64,000 nt of DNA from Cephalopachus bancanus (GCA_027257055.1 JAPVLO010000891.1:186001-250000), one strand, 5' to 3'; shown: positions 51,041 to 60,034, numbered from the stretch's first letter. The notes: generated by a model not told the origin, from the letters alone. Translations and numbers: made by a program.

Positions 51041-51976
51041 AAATAGATGCTTATAAGAATAAGTATTTAAAATATCAGTGGATATAGATGCTGTTTATAT
51101 TTAAAAAATATATCTTAACAAGTCTCTGAGTTACCCTCATAGGATGATGTTAATAATTTTACTAATGTTATGAGTACCTATATTTCAAATGAATCACCCT
51201 TTTCTTAAAACTTTTAAAAAAGTTATCAAGTTCTATAAAAAATGAAAAATGAAGATTCTGTTCTTTTTAAATTTGATACTATTCACAAGCATGATTCTTA
51301 GCTTGTTACTTATACCCTAGTAGATATTCTCTATCACAGGATCTATTTCCAAATTATGAGGTAATAAACATTTTAATTGGATCCCTGTTATCTATCTGAA
51401 AACTGCAAATGAAATAATTACTTAACATTCTGCCTTCAAGATTTTATCCATTTTTAATGACTAAATTCTACTTTCACATTAAAAAAAGTTCAGCACTTTT
51501 CAGCAATTATGAATATAAAAATAAAGTCTAATGATGTAATAAAATACAGTACATAAAAATGGTGCAGAAATATTACTGGTGGTTAATTAAGAGATAATGC
51601 CCACAGTACTATATAGTATCTTAGGATAGTCATCCTTTGATACAATGTTAAGGTGAAGGAAAGTCATTATTTTACAAGCAAGAAAGTAATTTATAAAAAT
51701 TGTATTTATACTGCAGTCTGATTTACAGGAATGCCATTGAATGACAAAAAGAAGGAGGATTTTGTAGAACAATGGTTTTCTAGTGCTCATCCATTCTGCA
51801 ACAAGTGCCTTTATGTCCCTAGGGAAAACATCCTACTCTGAATTTAGTTCTCTCATTTTAAAATGGAGAAGACATGTCTTCTTTAATTACCTCATATGTT
51901 TTTGATGAGCGTAAAAAAATAAGAAAGAATATTGATAAGTTAAGCAATGTTATATAAATGTGGGGGAAGGTTTTAA

Positions 51977-51978
<2 letters not shown>
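51041..51978. other. Intergenic, nothing recognised
   Basis: AT-rich sequence with no supported feature. Confidence 0.45.

Positions 51979-52015
<37 letters not shown>
51979..52015. repeat. (AC)n microsatellite
   Basis: An uninterrupted AC run of about 35 bases. Confidence 0.95.
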
Positions 52016-52018
<3 letters not shown>

Positions 52019-54041
52019 TAGCCATAAGTTGCTCTGGGATTGGTTTGAGGTGGTACTGTTTTAGTCAATTAGAAGACACTGTATGCTTCACAATAATTTT
52101 CTCAACTATTCTTCGGGATACATTCATAGACACATATATGACCATGAAGTAGTGTAAAACAGAGAGCCCTTAAAATTATTCAGTGCTGAAAAAAATATGA
52201 ACTCCTGGTTACTTGTAAGATGAACTCCCTAGGTCATTTCTAAGATTTAAAAATCTTCAGATTTAGTAAAAATAATATTTGAAATAATTATAGCAAACAT
52301 ATTTATTTTAAAAATTACATTGTATGCTATACAGATATAAATTCAATCTAATAAGATGACCAAATCTAGGACAATTAAAAATTCATTGAATTGAAATGGC
52401 TTTCCAAAAAGTACTTTGTAATAAATCAAAGACAAACTCAGAAGGCCTTACTGTGTGTATGCTATTTTGTTTACATATCCATTATTAGTCATTTATAATA
52501 AGTAGTTATTATATTATGGTATTTACAATAAGACTAGTTTTGATAGATTTATCAAAGATTAATTAATGTGTTATTTGACAATCAATTGTAACAACAGCAA
52601 CAATAAAAAATCAACAGTCATAACAATCAGTGAATGAGTATGGATAAGGCCCTGGGAATCTCTGTAGTGTGCTATAGGCCAGATACCACATAGCTAGGTT
52701 TAATAAAAGTTTTGTGGATGAATGACTAGATGAATGAATCAATCCTAGAGTTTCTCATCTCCTTCAGCAGTTTTGTTTCTGTTTTTTACTTGTTAATTTA
52801 TCCTTTCTTTCAAGAAATAGTATGCCTACACTTTCAAAATACAGTTGCTTACAGGTATACAATCTCATGAGGTCAGATATATTTTGTAATTCAGACAATT
52901 TTTGAATTTTAGAAAAGTAAAATGGAGCATATACTGATATTGAGTACAGCTCAAATGGATCTGAAGCAGCACATCATCTTAATAATAATGAAGTCATTGT
53001 GTCCTCGGTGAAACATCAAAATATTTACAATAAATGAAAAACATGAAGACAATATATAGCTTTAGTCAGTTAAGTTCCAGTTTTGCTGACATAGATAAAT
53101 TGGGCACTAAATCTGGAAAAACTCTTTTTGTTTTCAGAGCATTTCAAATTTTGAGATGATGTATGAGAGATAGTGGACTTATAGTAATTCCTACTACTAT
53201 AGGCTAGCTGAAATTACAAGTATAACTATTGCATGTGTGCAAAGGAGATGATCCCTTTTCTCTCCACTGTAAAGGGTCATGACTCATACCTCATAACAAA
53301 AAACAGTTAGTAAGGGAAAGGCATCATCCATTTATTATTATTATGTGAACATGTGTGCATGGGAGTCATTCAAACTATGAACTCAACCAGAAGTTTGAGG
53401 CTTAAATGCCCTTTTCATAGGTAAGGGGAAATGAGGAAGTGAATAGACCTGGTGCTCAGACAACGGTTCACAGAAGCAAAGGTTGACTTATTATGCAGTT
53501 AAAATTTCTTAGGTAATCTCTTGGAGCTGCCCTCAGAAGATTGGATGAAACGTCTGTCTGGGTTTGGTGATGACTCTTGGTCTCTCCTCTGGTTGATCTT
53601 CCCTGGTTTATTTGATGAGATCCCTAGGGAGAGAGTCTTAAGACAATTTTAAGACAGTTGCATATCTTTTGGAAAGGAGTTTTCTTGGTCAGATAAGTAA
53701 ACTTCAGAGAGAGTCTCTCCTTGTGCTTGGGGGTAGGGAAGGAAACAAGAAAAGCTTAGGAGGACCTTGAGTCTGAGACAGCTTCCAAGGCCTCTTAGTA
53801 TGTCAATGTGTCAGTCTTTGGGGTATTACTTTTGGAACCCGAAGATTATGCTGGCCTTCTAATCTGAGAAGTTTTGTTTTTGTTTTTTAACCTCTCTTTT
53901 AGCTAAAGGTAAAAGGAATTGAGTAGACATGAGGGTCCTTTGGAATATGGAGGGGATGATTTGGAGTCCTGTTGATGTAGAGCATGCAGGCAGAATTAGA
54001 AGCACTCTTCTCATAAGGGGATTTCATAGAACTGGATGAAC
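52016..54041. other. Intergenic, nothing recognised
   Basis: 2 kb of host DNA upstream of the provirus. I see no named repeat or coding frame with a known domain. Confidence 0.45.
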
Positions 54042-54047
54042 ACCAGC
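54042..54047 (+). repeat. Proviral target-site duplication, left
   Basis: ACCAGC, repeated at 60818-60823 directly after the 3' LTR. Six bases is the duplication length made by betaretroviral integrases. Confidence 0.9.
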
Positions 54048-54297
54048 TGTGGAGCGCCTCCGCCCTAGCATGGCGCCTGAAGCAGCCAGACCACAAGACA
54101 AAACAAGCCCTGATAAGGCAACTAAAGGATATCAGCATACAATCCTCTCTTACAGCCGTGCCGCGTTACCTTAATTGATTGGCAGAGATACTAGATTTAA
54201 GGTCACGAATAGGAGAAAGAGAAGAAGAACGATGTAGTAACCTGGGATTAAAGCAGCTTGCAGAAGAATCGTGTGAGAGTCGTTATTGAAAGCGACA
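54048..54297 (+). repeat. 5' LTR (250 bp)
   Basis: Begins TGTGGAGCG and ends GCGACA, with TG...CA ends. It is identical to 60568-60817. Likely signals, by motif only: an inverted CCAAT box (ATTGG, 54178-54182), a weak TATA-like GATTTAAGG (54194-54202), a poly-A signal variant ATTAAA (54247-54252), and a GT-rich stretch after it (54270-54282) suited to a cleavage-site downstream element. This implies a short U3, a very short R and a U5 of roughly 40 bases. The U3/R/U5 borders are inferred. Confidence 0.95.
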
Positions 54298-54299
54298 AG

Positions 54300-54317
54300 T
54301 GGTGGCCCGTACGGGGA
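54300..54317 (+). other. Primer-binding site, tRNA-Ile(AAU) type
   Basis: Two bases after the LTR lies TGGTGGCCCGTACGGGGA. This is the reverse complement of the last 18 bases (with CCA) of mammalian tRNA-Ile(AAU) as I remember it. Homology stops right after 18 bases, as expected for a retroviral minus-strand primer site. Lysine-type primer sites usual for betaretroviruses match much less well. Confidence 0.85.
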
Positions 54318-54410
54318 ACTCAAAGAAGCCGAAATCCTTGGATTCAGAACTGCAGCTGCTCAGGGCAGTCGACTGGTATGTAGATCCCACAAGGGAGGGA
54401 AAAAACTAGA
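54318..54410 (+). promoter_or_regulatory. Proximal leader with candidate splice donor
   Basis: Between the primer site and the array, CTG|GTATGT at 54373-54381 resembles a 5' splice site (cut before 54376). The same bases contain a minimal upstream start-stop, ATG at 54378 followed directly by TAG. If used, the donor would remove the array from spliced env-type RNA while genomic RNA keeps it. Not tested. Confidence 0.4.
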
Positions 54411-55416
54411 AAGGTCCTCGGTAAAGAGGCGATTTAAGAAGGTCCTCGGCAAAGAGGCGATTTAAGAAGGTCCTCGGCAAAGAGGCGATTTGGGAAGGTC
54501 CTCGGCAAAGAGGCGATTTGGAAGGTCCTCGGTAAAGAGGCGATTTGGGAAGGTCCTCGGCAAAGAGGCGATTTGGGAAGGTCCTCGGCAAAGAGGCGAT
54601 TTGGGAAGGTCCTCGGCAAAGAGGCGATTTGGGAAGGTCCTCGCAAAGAGGCGATTTGGGAAGGTCCTCGGCAAAGAGGCGATTTGGGAAGGTCCTCGGC
54701 AAAGAGGCGATTTGGGAAGGTCCTCGGCAAAGAGGCGATTTGGGAAGGTCCTCGGCAAAGAGGCGATTTGGGAAGGTCCTCGGCAAAGAGGCGATTTGGG
54801 AAGGTCCTCGGCAAAGAGGCGATTTGGGAAGGTCCTCGGCAAAGAGGCGATTTGGGAAGGTCCTCGGCAAAGAGGCGATTTGGGAAGGTCCTCGGCAAAG
54901 AGGCGATTTGGGAAGGTCCTCGGCAAAGAGGCGATTTGGGAAGGTCCTCGGCAAAGAGGCGATTTGGGAAGGTCCTCGGTAAAGAGGCGATTTGGGAAGG
55001 TCCTCGGCAAAGAGGCGATTTGGGAAGGTCCTCGGTAAAGAGGCGATTTGGGAAGGTCCTCGGCAAAGAGGCGATTTGGGAAGGTCCTCGGCAAAGAGGC
55101 GATTTGGGAAGGTCCTCGGCAAAGAGGCGATTTAAGAAGGTCCTCGGCAAAGAGGCGATTTGGGAAGGTCCTCGGCAAAGAGGCGATTTGGGAAGGTCCT
55201 CGGCAAAGAGGCGATTTGGGAAGGTCCTCGGTAAAGAGGCGATTTAAGAAGGTCCTCGGTAAAGAGGCGATTTGGGAAGGTCCTCGGCAAAGAGGCGATT
55301 TGGGAAGGTCCTCGGCAAAGAGGCGATTTGGGAAGGTCCTCGGCAAAGAGGCGATTTGGGAAGGTCCTCGGTAAAGAGGCGATTTGGGAAGGTCCTCGGT
55401 AAAGAGGCGATCTAAA
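54411..55416 (+). repeat. Leader minisatellite, 36 units of 28 bp
   Basis: The 1,006-base array has 36 head-to-tail units: 34 of 28 bp and two of 27 bp (starting at 54495 and 54634). The unit begins AAGGTCCTCGGCAAAGAGG and ends CGATTTGGG. Variant sites are few: GGCAAA or GGTAAA (units 1, 5, 21, 23, 30, 31, 35, 36), and TTTGGG or TTTAAG (units 1, 2, 26, 30). Units 10-20 (54661-54968) are identical. Each unit can form CCTC-loop-GAGG, a 4-bp stem with a 6-base loop. The plus strand has no ATG in the unit, so scanning ribosomes could reach the gag start. A degenerate unit follows to about 55444. The role is unknown; RNA packaging or RNA structure is a guess. Confidence 0.97.
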
Positions 55417-55454
55417 AGGGCCCTCGGTGTAGAAGTGATCCCCTTTTTGCTAAC

Positions 55455-57148
55455 ATGGGCACTACTTCCTCTCACCCGCTTTTTCAGGCTCTTAAAACTC
55501 TCCTAAGAACAAAAGGACTAAAATTAAGGGATAAAACCTTGACTGATTTTATCACACAGGTAGACGAGATTGCACCGTGGTTTGCCGTTTCGGGGAATCT
55601 CATAGTGGGTAGTTGGGACAAAGTGGGGCAGGATATTGACTGCGCCCGAGAGCTAGGAGAGGTGGCAGGCGGGGTCCAGCCCCTTTGGAGACTGGTTCGT
55701 GCCTGTTTGGAAGATCAAAAGTGCGTGCAAACAGTCAAGCAAGGCCAAGCAGCGCTTGACCAAATAAAAGAGGAACGATCAACTTCCTCAAGAGGGAACA
55801 GCGAGGCAGCCTCTGACTCAGAACTGGAGTCAGATGAGGAACTTAGAGATCTCGTGACTCGAGTTGAAAAGTTAGAACTCAGTCGGGGCCGCGCCCGAGA
55901 TAAGGGCGGATCCTCTGTCCCTGGGTCGGTAGGAGTTCCTCCCCGTATAATCCTTCTGCGCCTCCCGGAAAAGGAGGCGCTTCTTTCAACAATGAAGTGT
56001 GGAGGGAGGTCCACGCCAGCGGCACATTACAAACTTTTCCGGTGTTCGTGGATAATGCAGGGAACCGGTACCATGAGCCATTAGATTTCAAAATAGTAAA
56101 AAACCTCGCGGAGGCCGTACGAACGTACGGGCTCACTGCTGCCTTCACGACAGCAATGGTGGAGGCACTAGACCAGTTCGCCATGACCCCCGGAGACTGG
56201 CAGAGATTAGTGAAGGCTTGCATGAACCCGGGACAATATTTAGATTGGAAGGCCTATTATATAGAATTGGCTAATGAGCAGGCAGCAAGAAACCGGGCGG
56301 CGGGTAACGGGGCTTGGGACGTTGGTATGCTGTTGGGGCAGGGCCGTTTTGCTAACCAACAGATAGGATACCCCCAGGTTGTGTATGATCAAATTAATCA
56401 CATGGCAATGCGAGCCTGGAAGGCCTTGCCTAGCCGAGGGGAGGTATCAGGTAATCTCACCAAAATTACTCAAGGTTCCACAGAGCCTTTTTCAGACTTT
56501 GTGGCCCGAATGATGCAGGCCGCAGGGCGGATTTTTGGGGACCCAGACACTGCCATGCCCTTAGTGAAGCAGCTGGTTTATGAACAGTGTACAAAGGAAT
56601 GTAGGGCTGCCATAACACCATTCAAAGGAAAAGGGATGGAAGTGTGGATGAAAGTGTGCAGAGAGATTGGGGGGCCCCTGTCCAATACTGGATTGGCCGC
56701 GGCAGTCTTACAATTAACCAAGCGAGGTGGTACCAGACGAGCCACCAGTTCTGGAAACTGCTTTTTATGTGGCAAGCCAGGACATTTAAAGAGAGAATGC
56801 CCGCAGCATTACAAATCAGGAAACGGGCGCCTTATAGGAATATGCCCTAGGTGTCGGAAAGGAAATCATCTGGCGAGTGAATGCCGATCGGTCAAGGATA
56901 TTGAGGGCAGACCTCTCTCTCTGCTAGGTAGACCACAAGGAGGCGCCCGTCCAAAAAACGGGATGCAGGGCCCCCGACCCCAGGGCCCGCAAACATATGG
57001 GGCACCCCGCAGCCAACAACACCACCTATATGGGGCAGTGGAGACTCAGCCACCCTCGTGGCCGGCATTCCACCCACCCAACCAATCCGGAGAGCCACTT
57101 CGGGTTCAGCAGGACTTGACCTCAGTGCCACCGCCAGACTGGTACTAA
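55455..57148 (+). pseudogene. gag: gag (betaretrovirus-like), one frame break
   Basis: Gag is the structural polyprotein that assembles the particle at the membrane. It starts at ATG 55455 with MGTTSS, an N-terminal glycine suited to myristoylation. Residues 1 to about 95 form the betaretroviral matrix (p10-type) domain, ending near SGNLIVGSWDKVGQDI. An acidic linker follows (SDSELESDEELRDLVTRVEK). Between about 55904 and 55960 the frame changes, consistent with a one-base loss. Downstream, from about 55940 to 57148, the frame is open through the capsid (for example QGSTEPFSDFVARMMQAAGR) and nucleocapsid. Two CCHC zinc knuckles lie at 56759-56800 and 56843-56884. A proline-rich tail ends PPPDWY. 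The break would stop a full Gag. Confidence 0.93.
56953..57002 (+). promoter_or_regulatory. gag-pro -1 frameshift site with pseudoknot
   Basis: The slippery heptamer A AAA AAC (56953-56959) sits exactly in gag phase. After an 8-base spacer comes GGGCCC (56968-56973), which pairs with GGGCCC at 56983-56988. The loop bases CCCCA (56978-56982) pair with TGGGG (56998-57002), giving an H-type pseudoknot with a 4-base first loop and a 9-base A-rich last loop. After a -1 slip the pro frame is open without interruption. This is the standard way betaretroviruses make Gag-Pro. Confidence 0.88.
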
Positions 57149-57918
57149 CGCCCTCGATGGGGGTCCAAGTAATTGAATCAGACCTCGTAGGCCCACTGCC
57201 CCCAGACACCGTGGGATTATTACTTGGCAGATCCTCCTCCACTTTGAAAGGACTTATGGTTCACCCTGGAGTAATTGACCCAGATTTTACAGGCCGAATA
57301 AAAATCATGATTTCGGCACCGCAAGGCATAGTCGCCATTTCCCCGGGAGATCGAATAGCTCAGTTACTCCTCCTCCCCAGTTTGCATGGCCTTTTTCCGT
57401 CAAAAGATAAGAAAAGAGATGATAAAGGCTTTGGCTCCACCGGCACAGAGATAGCCTGTGTGGCTTTTGATATGGATAAACGCCCTATGCTGACATTGAA
57501 AGTAGAAGGAAAGAAAATCATGGGTCTTTTAGATACAGGGGCAGACAGGAGTGTTATTGCTCAAAAGGATTGGTCGCCCTCTTGGCCCGTTCAACAAGCA
57601 GCGCAGACCCTTCGAGGTTTGGGTTACGCAAAAACCCCTGATATCAGCGCCAGGGAATTACATTGGGAAGATCAAGAAGATCATAAAGGGAAAATACAGC
57701 CCTATGTCCTAGAGCTCCCGATTACCTTATGGGGAAGGGACTTGTTAACTGCTATGGGATTCTCGCTTAGCAATTCTCCCTACTCCCCTACAGCTCACCA
57801 TATTATGCAGACTCAAGGTTTCCATCCATCCTTCGGATTAGGGAAAACACTCCAGGGAAGGCGTAGTCCAATTTCAGCATCTTACAAGCAAGATAAATAT
57901 GGCTTGGGTTTTTCTTAG
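56959..57918 (+). CDS. pro: pro: dUTPase, aspartic protease, G-patch
   Basis: Reached by -1 frameshifting from gag, so it has no start codon of its own; the frame is open to the TAG at 57916. The dUTPase domain (about 57100-57440) shows its motifs in order: [39 protein letters not shown] and DDKGFGSTG. It hydrolyses dUTP and limits uracil in viral DNA. The aspartic protease (about 57480-57800) has the active site L-D-T-G-A-D (D-T-G at 57532-57540) and the later [13 protein letters not shown]; it would cut Gag and Pol. The end (about 57805-57915) is a glycine-rich G-patch ([20 protein letters not shown]), typical of betaretroviruses. It is the only internal gene without a break. Expression would be blocked by the upstream gag break unless the array leader or a helper alters this. 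Confidence 0.9.
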   Translation, partial: RDAGPPTPGPANIWGTPQPTTPPIWGSGDSATLVAGIPPTQPIRRATSGSAGLDLSATARLVLTPSMGVQVIESDLVGPLPPDTVGLLLGRSSSTLKGLMVHPGVIDPDFTGRIKIMISAPQGIVAISPGDRIAQLLLLPSLHGLFPSKDKKRDDKGFGSTGTEIACVAFDMDKRPMLTLKVEGKKIMGLLDTGADRSVIAQKDWSPSWPVQQAAQTLRGLGYAKTPDISARELHWEDQEDHKGKIQPYVLELPITLWGRDLLTAMGFSLSNSPYSPTAHHIMQTQGFHPSFGLGKTLQGRRSPISASYKQDKYGLGFS

Positions 57919-57985
57919 TGGCCACTGAGAACACCATACCCATTACCTGGAAAACCGAGGAGCCGGTATGGGTAGCTCAGTGGCC
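57906..57985 (+). promoter_or_regulatory. pro-pol -1 frameshift site with stem-loop
   Basis: The heptamer G GGT TTT (57906-57912) is in pro phase and lies just before the pro stop. After a 7-base spacer, GGCCACTGAG (57920-57929) pairs perfectly with CTCAGTGGCC (57976-57985). Inside it, CCATACC (57934-57940) pairs with GGTATGG (57965-57971), separated by a symmetrical 4-by-4 internal loop. A -1 slip enters the open pol frame. The layout fits a second programmed frameshift. Confidence 0.85.
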
Positions 57986-58656
57986 TATCTCCTCGGAGAA
58001 ATTGCAAGCCGCTCAACAATTAGTTGCAGAGCAGCTACAGGCAGGACATATTCAACCATCCACTTCTCCATGGAATACTCCTATTTTTGTAATTAAAAAG
58101 AAGTCAGGAAAATGGCGTTTGTTGCACGATCTTAGAGCTGTAAATAAACAAATGCAAATTATGGGGCCTATTCAAAGAGGTCTCCCACTATTATCTGCCT
58201 TACCGAAGGGCTGGACAGTATTTAGCATAGATATCAAGGATTGTTTCTTTTCCATCCCATTACATAAATCAGATATCCAACGCTTTGCATTCACTCTTCC
58301 GTCCACCAATCATGAACACCCTGACCAAAGATATGAGTGGGTGGTTTTACCGCAGGGCATGGCTAACAGCCCTACCCTATGTCAGATTTTTGTTGATGCT
58401 GCGCTTCGCCCGATTAGACAGCAATTCCCTGAATTGAGATGTATCCATTACATGGATGACATCCTGCTGACCTCCAAGGATGACCGCTATTTAGAGGAGG
58501 CTTTTACACAAGTGATTAAGGCCTTGGAGGCTCAGGGCCTCTATATTTCTCCTGATAAGATTCAGAAAGACAAGATAATAGACTATTTGGGATCAAAAAT
58601 CTCCCCTGACACTATCACACCCCAGAAGCTTACCATTAGAACAGATAATTTGAGAT
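57912..58656 (+). pseudogene. pol: pol, reverse transcriptase fingers and palm only
   Basis: Reverse transcriptase copies viral RNA into DNA. The frame after the -1 slip begins near 57912 and carries the N-terminal RT motifs ([62 protein letters not shown]) and the catalytic Y-M-D-D at 58449-58460. It remains readable to TIRTDNLR near 58655, then runs into unrelated codons and a stop at 58677. Thumb, connection and RNase H are gone. Without RNase H this Pol cannot complete reverse transcription. Confidence 0.93.
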
Positions 58657-58660
58657 TTTC
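58646..58660 (+). other. pol deletion junction
   Basis: RT text in one frame (ending TDNLR) meets integrase text in another frame (beginning DFHAQFH) within these bases. The missing part corresponds to the RT thumb and connection, RNase H and the first residues of integrase, which I estimate at a little over 1 kb from usual betaretroviral pol layout. Confidence 0.85.
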
Positions 58661-59526
58661 ATGCCCAGTTTCATGTTAACTCAAAAACACTACAGACCCG
58701 TTTCCAAATACCACGTCATGTGGCCAGAGATATTGTAAAATCTTGCGAATCATGTGTTACTTTCCACCACCCCCCTTCATGGGGGGTGAATCCAAAAGGC
58801 CTTCTCCCCTCACGGGTTTGGCAAATGGACGTCACTCATGTGGCAGAGTTCGGTAACCTCAAGTATGTCCATGTTTCCATAGATACCTGTTCCGGAATTT
58901 TGTTTGCCTCGGCCATGGCTGGAGAAAAGGCACATCATGTTATCTCCCATTGCTTGGAGGCGTGGGCCGCCTGGGGCATGCCTCAGCAAATCAAAACAGA
59001 TAATGGCCCCGCCTACACCTCCCGAACATTTCAACGGTTCTGTGCACAAATGAACGTGGACCTGCGCCATGGGCTCCCTTATAATCCCCAAGGTCAAGGG
59101 ATAGTCGAGAGGGCTCATCGCAGACTAAAAGAACTACTTCAAAAACAAAAAGGGGGAATAGGCATGGGTTACAAACCTAAACAAAGACTGTCATTAGCAT
59201 TATTAACTTTAAATTTTCTTCAGCTGGACAACGAGAACAATTCTGCTGCGGACCGCCATCTGGGTGCAGTACCGCATAAAAGGGGCTATGTTAAATGGAA
59301 AGATGTTATCACGGGACAATGGAGAGGTCCCGACCCAGTATTAACGTGGGCGAGAGGATCTGTGTGTGTTTTTCCACAGGACAGCCCAGACCCGGTGTGG
59401 GTACCTGAGCGACTAACACGCACTACAAAGACCCCCGAGGAACGAACCCCGATTGCTGATGATGAGTCCGACGACGTGGCTTCTGCCGGGAACGCTGATG
59501 CTGAACCTCCCCATAAGTCGTGCTGA
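58654..59526 (+). pseudogene. pol: pol, integrase portion after deletion
   Basis: Integrase joins viral DNA to host DNA. The frame (different from that of RT) opens at the deletion junction near 58654. The zinc-binding HHCC motif is complete: H at 58660 and 58672, C at 58744 and 58753. The catalytic triad is present: D at 58828, D at 58999 and E at 59107, with 35 residues between the last two (the D,D-35-E pattern). The C-terminal DNA-binding part includes YVKWKDVITGQWRGPDPV. It ends at 59526. A small N-terminal piece is lost and there is no link to a start or to RT, so it is not expected to be made. Confidence 0.92.
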
Positions 59527-59641
59527 GCAACAATGGGGAATTTTAACAGTATTTCCTAGACACTTATTTGGCACGTACTTTCCCCAGATTTTTAACTGGC
59601 ACCAGCCCCTGATTTCTATTACACTCTTGCTGGGGCCCTAA
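59459..59641 (+). pseudogene. env: env, N-terminal fragment
   Basis: The ATG at 59459 overlaps the end of the integrase frame, as env does in betaretroviruses. It starts MMSPTTWLLPGTLMLNLPIS, which could be a signal peptide, and continues to a stop at 59639. Nearly all of the surface subunit that should follow is missing. It is assigned by position more than by sequence. Confidence 0.6.
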
Positions 59642-59654
59642 TGCTCTCTCTCCT

Positions 59655-59843
59655 TTTAGACAGAGGAGAGACTTCGGCATTACAGCCGCCAACATTGCAG
59701 CAATTGCAATGGCGGCCACTGCAGCTGCTACAGCCGCTGTTGCCATGTGTACCACAGTACAGACCGCCACCACTTTAAACACCTTGTCTTCCACTGTTGC
59801 TGCCAAAGTAATATTAACAGTCACTTGTGTGGCAGCATTATGA
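59655..59843 (+). pseudogene. env: env, cleavage motif and fusion-peptide region
   Basis: The frame reads F-RQRR-DFGITAAN, a furin-type R-x-R-R site followed by an alanine-rich hydrophobic stretch (NIAAIAMAATAAATAAVAM), as at the start of a betaretroviral transmembrane subunit. The frame ends at a TGA at 59841. The continuation of the protein lies in another frame from about 59811, so a frame change separates them. Confidence 0.75.
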
Positions 59844-60034
59844 TCTTAGATCAAAGAGTTGACGTAGTACAAGAACAAGTAGACATTCTCTGGCGCATGG
59901 TGCAAATAGGGTGTGAATGGCACACTATTGCTTTATGCGTAACCGGCATCCCATACCACAATATGACCATTGCTGCTAACCTCTCTCGAAAGCTTTCCCT
60001 CCATCTTTTAGGTAATTGGTCCCAAGAGTTTTGA
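59811..60034 (+). pseudogene. env: env, transmembrane-subunit ectodomain
   Basis: This frame carries a heptad-like helix (MILDQRVDVVQEQVDILWRM) followed by a pair of cysteines seven residues apart (C-EWHTIAL-C) and ends at a stop at 60032. The arrangement matches the helical region and cysteine loop of betaretroviral transmembrane subunits. It is cut off from both neighbouring pieces by frame changes. Confidence 0.75.

Noticed and set aside
54300..54317. Primer site read as a lysine or aspartate tRNA type
   Set aside because: Both need several mismatches or a gap, whereas tRNA-Ile(AAU) fits all 18 bases.
54411..55416. CRISPR-like array of 28-bp direct repeats
   Set aside because: The repeats abut one another with no unique spacers, and the context is a primate provirus.
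54462..55475. Minus-strand open frame of 337 codons across the tandem array, plus similar long frames on both strands
   Set aside because: A 28-bp unit without stops in several frames gives long open frames by chance, because the reading cycles through three phases every 84 bases. There is no domain, and the frame depends only on the repeat.
55904..55960. The gag frame change as a programmed frameshift
   Set aside because: No slippery heptamer in phase was seen in this interval, and a frameshift between matrix and capsid is not part of retroviral gene expression.
59564..59824. Minus-strand alanine/valine-rich open frame
   Set aside because: It is the shadow of the alanine-rich env fusion-peptide region on the other strand.
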